Shown here piece by piece: positions 62,070-64,000 of a stretch of 64,000 bases of DNA (position 1 is its first letter; each line of letters starts with the position of its first letter). The DNA is taken from NCBI RefSeq assembly GCF_016901575.1, contig NZ_JACJKQ010000002.1:248001-312000 (forward strand). Direction: 5' to 3'. The translations under genes and the position numbers were made by a program. The notes beneath the pieces were generated by a model. That model was not told the origin of the DNA and searched no databases. It saw nothing but the letters and a program-made list of their open reading frames with translations. Source of the DNA: Enorma phocaeensis (lineage in GTDB: Bacteria; Actinomycetota; Coriobacteriia; Coriobacteriales; Coriobacteriaceae).

Positions 62070-62852
62070 ATGTTAGTCCAAGCGATTTTGCTCGGCCTCG
62101 TCGCCATGCTCGGCAACGCTGAGTACCTGTTGGGTACCAGCTGCCTCTCCCGTCCCCTGGTTATGGGTGCTCTTACGGGCATCATCATGGGGGATATTCC
62201 CACCGGCGTGACGCTGGGTGCCACGTTGGAGCTCGCCTTTATGGGTTCGTTCTCCATCGGTGCGAGCATTCCTCCCGAGATGATCTCGGGCACGGTGCTG
62301 GGTACGGCCTTCACCATCTCGACGGGTTCGGGGCTGGAGACGGCGCTCACTATCGGCATTCCTGTGGCATCGCTCGTCCTTATCGTAAAGAATGTCGGCA
62401 TGGTCTTCATTCTGCCGCCGTTTGTGCACAAAGCCGATGACTATGCGGCCAAGGGTGACATGAAGGGCGTCGCTCGCATGCATTTCCTGGGCGGCTTCTT
62501 TGGCGTGAACCTCATCATCGGCCTGTGCGTGGCAATCGGCTTCTACGCAGGCGGCCCTGCCGTCCAGGCACTGCTCGACATCATTCCTGAGTGGGTTTCC
62601 AACGGTCTGCAGATCACCATGGGCCTGCTGCCCGCCATCGGCTTCGCGCTGCTGCTCAACATGATTATGAACAAGAAGGTTGCCTGCTTCTTCGTGCTTG
62701 GCTTTGCACTCTCTGTATACCTCGGTATCCCCACTACTGGCGTTGCCATCTTTGGCGCGGTCGCCGCGATTGTGCTCAGCCAGCTCCAGCATGCTGGCTC
62801 CACGCAGGTAGCTCTCGAGGGAGGTATGGACGATGACGACGAAGACTTCTAA
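62070..62852 (+). CDS. PTS mannose-family EIIC membrane component
   Basis: A 260-residue sugar channel subunit with about eight hydrophobic segments (first VQAILLGLVAMLGNAEYL). The EIIC-Man features GIIMGDIPTGVTLGATLELAFMG near residue 37 are present, and the C-terminus is acidic (GGMDDDDEDF). ATG 62070 follows AAGGAAGGAG with 6-base spacing; GTG 62064 touches the ribosome site. It overlaps the EIID gene by 20 bases. Confidence 0.92.
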   Translation: MLVQAILLGLVAMLGNAEYLLGTSCLSRPLVMGALTGIIMGDIPTGVTLGATLELAFMGSFSIGASIPPEMISGTVLGTAFTISTGSGLETALTIGIPVASLVLIVKNVGMVFILPPFVHKADDYAAKGDMKGVARMHFLGGFFGVNLIIGLCVAIGFYAGGPAVQALLDIIPEWVSNGLQITMGLLPAIGFALLLNMIMNKKVACFFVLGFALSVYLGIPTTGVAIFGAVAAIVLSQLQHAGSTQVALEGGMDDDDEDF

Positions 62853-63687
62853 TGCGGTTGAGTCCGCGGCTTCGGGCGAGAAGAAACTCACCAAAAAAGA
62901 TCTCAACAAGGTTGTCCTGCGCTCGCTGGGCATGGAGTGGGACTGGAACTACGAGCGGCAGATGAACATGGCATTTTGCTACAGCATGCTGCCGGTGATC
63001 AAGAAGCTCTATGACAAGCCCGAGGATCGTATCGACGCCATGAAGCGCCACCTCGAGTTTTTCAACACCACCCCTCAACTCTCCACGCTCATCCTCGGCA
63101 TCACTGCCGCAATGGAGGAGACTGCTGCCAACGACCCTTCGTTCGACAAGGAGAGCATCTCCAACGTCAAGGTCTCGCTCATGGGTCCTTTGGCGGGCAT
63201 CGGCGACTCCTTCATCTGGGGAACACTGCGCATCATTGCTACCGGCGTTGGTGTGTCGCTGGCGAGCCAAGGCAACATTTTGGGTCCGTTGCTCTTCCTC
63301 CTCATCTTCAATGTCCCTGCACAAGGTCTGCGTTACTACCTCATGCATATGGGCTACAAGCTGGGTAGCGGCTTTCTGCAGAAGATTCAGGAGAACGGTC
63401 TCATGGAGACCCTCACCTATGGCGCATCGGTGCTCGGCCTCATGGTGATCGGTTCCATGACCGCGGGCAACGTCGCGGTGAATGTGCCGCTCGTCATTGG
63501 CGAGGGAGATGCCGCGACCACGTTTGGCGATATCTGCAACACCATCATGCCTGGTCTGCTGCCCCTCGCTTTCACACTGTTCATCTACTACCTGGTGAGC
63601 AAGAAGAACGTCAAGACCACCACCTTGCTGCTGCTGTTGGTTGCCGTGGGTCTGGTCGGCTCGTTCTTTGGCATCCTGGGCGTCTAG
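62833..63687 (+). CDS. PTS mannose-family EIID membrane component
   Basis: A 284-residue subunit paired with EIIC. A soluble N-terminal part (residues 1-120) has the EIID-Man blocks MEWDWNYERQMNMAFCYSMLP and FFNTTPQLSTLILGITAAMEE, followed by SLMGPLAGIGDSFIWGTLRII and several membrane helices to the C-terminus. ATG 62833 lies 20 bases inside the EIIC gene, so translation is coupled. Confidence 0.93.
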   Translation: MTTKTSNAVESAASGEKKLTKKDLNKVVLRSLGMEWDWNYERQMNMAFCYSMLPVIKKLYDKPEDRIDAMKRHLEFFNTTPQLSTLILGITAAMEETAANDPSFDKESISNVKVSLMGPLAGIGDSFIWGTLRIIATGVGVSLASQGNILGPLLFLLIFNVPAQGLRYYLMHMGYKLGSGFLQKIQENGLMETLTYGASVLGLMVIGSMTAGNVAVNVPLVIGEGDAATTFGDICNTIMPGLLPLAFTLFIYYLVSKKNVKTTTLLLLLVAVGLVGSFFGILGV

Positions 63688-63706
63688 GCGTCTGACCCAT
63701 TCTGGC

Positions 63707-63741
63707 GGCGCGGGAGCACCGGAAGGTTCCCGTCCCGCGCC
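63707..63741 (+). other. Hairpin between EIID and SIS gene
   Basis: GGCGCGGGA (63707-63715) pairs with TCCCGCGCC (63733-63741) and is followed by GTTTCG. The stem is moderately strong with only three Ts after it, so partial termination or processing is likelier than a full stop of transcription. Confidence 0.4.
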
Positions 63742-63831
63742 GTTTCGCGGCGCCGCAACGCATTTTTGTCCTGCACGCCGCATTCGAATTCACATCTTGA
63801 GAGACTTTTTTGATTCGTAAGGAGCTTAACT

Positions 63832-64000
63832 GTGTCTGATATGGTCAATTTCAATATGCAGAAGAAGGTCGACAGCGTGAACGGCGCCCTTGCCTTGCGC
63901 CCCCAGATCGAGCAGATCGTTGACGGCATCTGCGAGAAGGGCTACCGCAATATTTGCTGGATGGGCATCGGCGGCACCTGGGCGAGCGCCATGCAGGCGA
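63832..64000 (+). CDS. SIS-domain sugar-phosphate enzyme, N-terminus (probable Amadori deglycase), runs off window
   Basis: Only 56 codons are visible. After LRPQIEQIVDGICEKGY the segment ICWMGIGGTWASAMQ is the phosphosugar-binding loop of SIS-domain proteins. Placed after a mannose-family PTS behind a GntR/UTRA regulator, it matches FrlB/GfrF-type deglycases that split fructoselysine- or glucoselysine-6-phosphate; other SIS isomerases/deaminases remain possible. GTG 63832 follows AAGGAG at 63820-63825. The 3' part is outside the window. Confidence 0.8.
   Translation, partial: MSDMVNFNMQKKVDSVNGALALRPQIEQIVDGICEKGYRNICWMGIGGTWASAMQA

Overview
The window is about 62-65 % GC, uses GTG and TTG starts freely, and encodes many anaerobe-type functions: oxygen-sensitive NrdD/NrdG, an Fe-S aldo/keto reductase, a UPF0597-type dehydratase and a mannose-family PTS. 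Together with its actinobacterial gene style, this points to a gut Coriobacteriia, most likely a Collinsella-like chromosome. That placement is inferred from content; no database was searched. It reads as ordinary chromosome with compact, mostly 1-4 gene operons. No tRNA, rRNA, CRISPR array, prophage or intact insertion sequence was seen.

Layout. 1-12.9 kb: 3' end of polA, three HAD phosphatases, an argG-orf-argH cluster behind a 5' leader with an arginine-rich leader peptide, a UPF0597 enzyme, rpsA and a PepV-like dipeptidase. 12.9-17.3 kb: phosphate transport pstSCAB, then a decayed SLH-domain fragment. 17.3-26.5 kb: ABC-F protein, Cof-type HAD, a DtxR-family regulator with a candidate operator, DedA, a ROK regulator with a palindrome on its -10, a sugar acetyltransferase, and a metal-efflux cluster (ArsR regulator, separate HMA chaperone, P1B-ATPase) with three matching operators. 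26.5-35.4 kb: an intergenic element with 28-bp inverted ends, alpha/beta hydrolase, GH13 amylase, a LysR remnant, MtgA, CDF and AEC transporters, glycerol dehydrogenase, and a small gene behind a perfect LexA-type box.

35.4-49.7 kb: VanRS-like two-component pair, an 890-bp non-coding stretch with a 20-bp perfect hairpin and a 41-bp tandem repeat, nrdD-nrdG behind two NrdR boxes, HD protein and folB, an internally deleted IS110 transposase, a sucrose hydrolase next to scars of a sucrose PTS and a second GH32 gene, DUF45 peptidase, FKBP, Fur-family regulator, acylphosphatase, oxidoreductase and RNase HI. 49.7-59.7 kb: Fe-S aldo/keto reductase, endonuclease IV, ferrochelatase, a Tat-type GH3 lipoprotein, Fe-dependent alcohol dehydrogenase, an SOS-type Y-family polymerase/YolD pair, and pgi.

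59.8-64 kb: a GntR/UTRA regulator followed by EIIA, EIIB, EIIC, EIID and the start of a SIS-domain enzyme. This order matches Amadori-sugar (fructoselysine/glucoselysine) PTS-deglycase loci and is probably such a system. The most interesting signals are the putative Arg-codon attenuator before argG, the inferred SOS mini-regulon, the 217-bp inverted-repeat element, the structure-conserving 41-bp repeat, the scarred sucrose locus and the likely Amadori-sugar operon.
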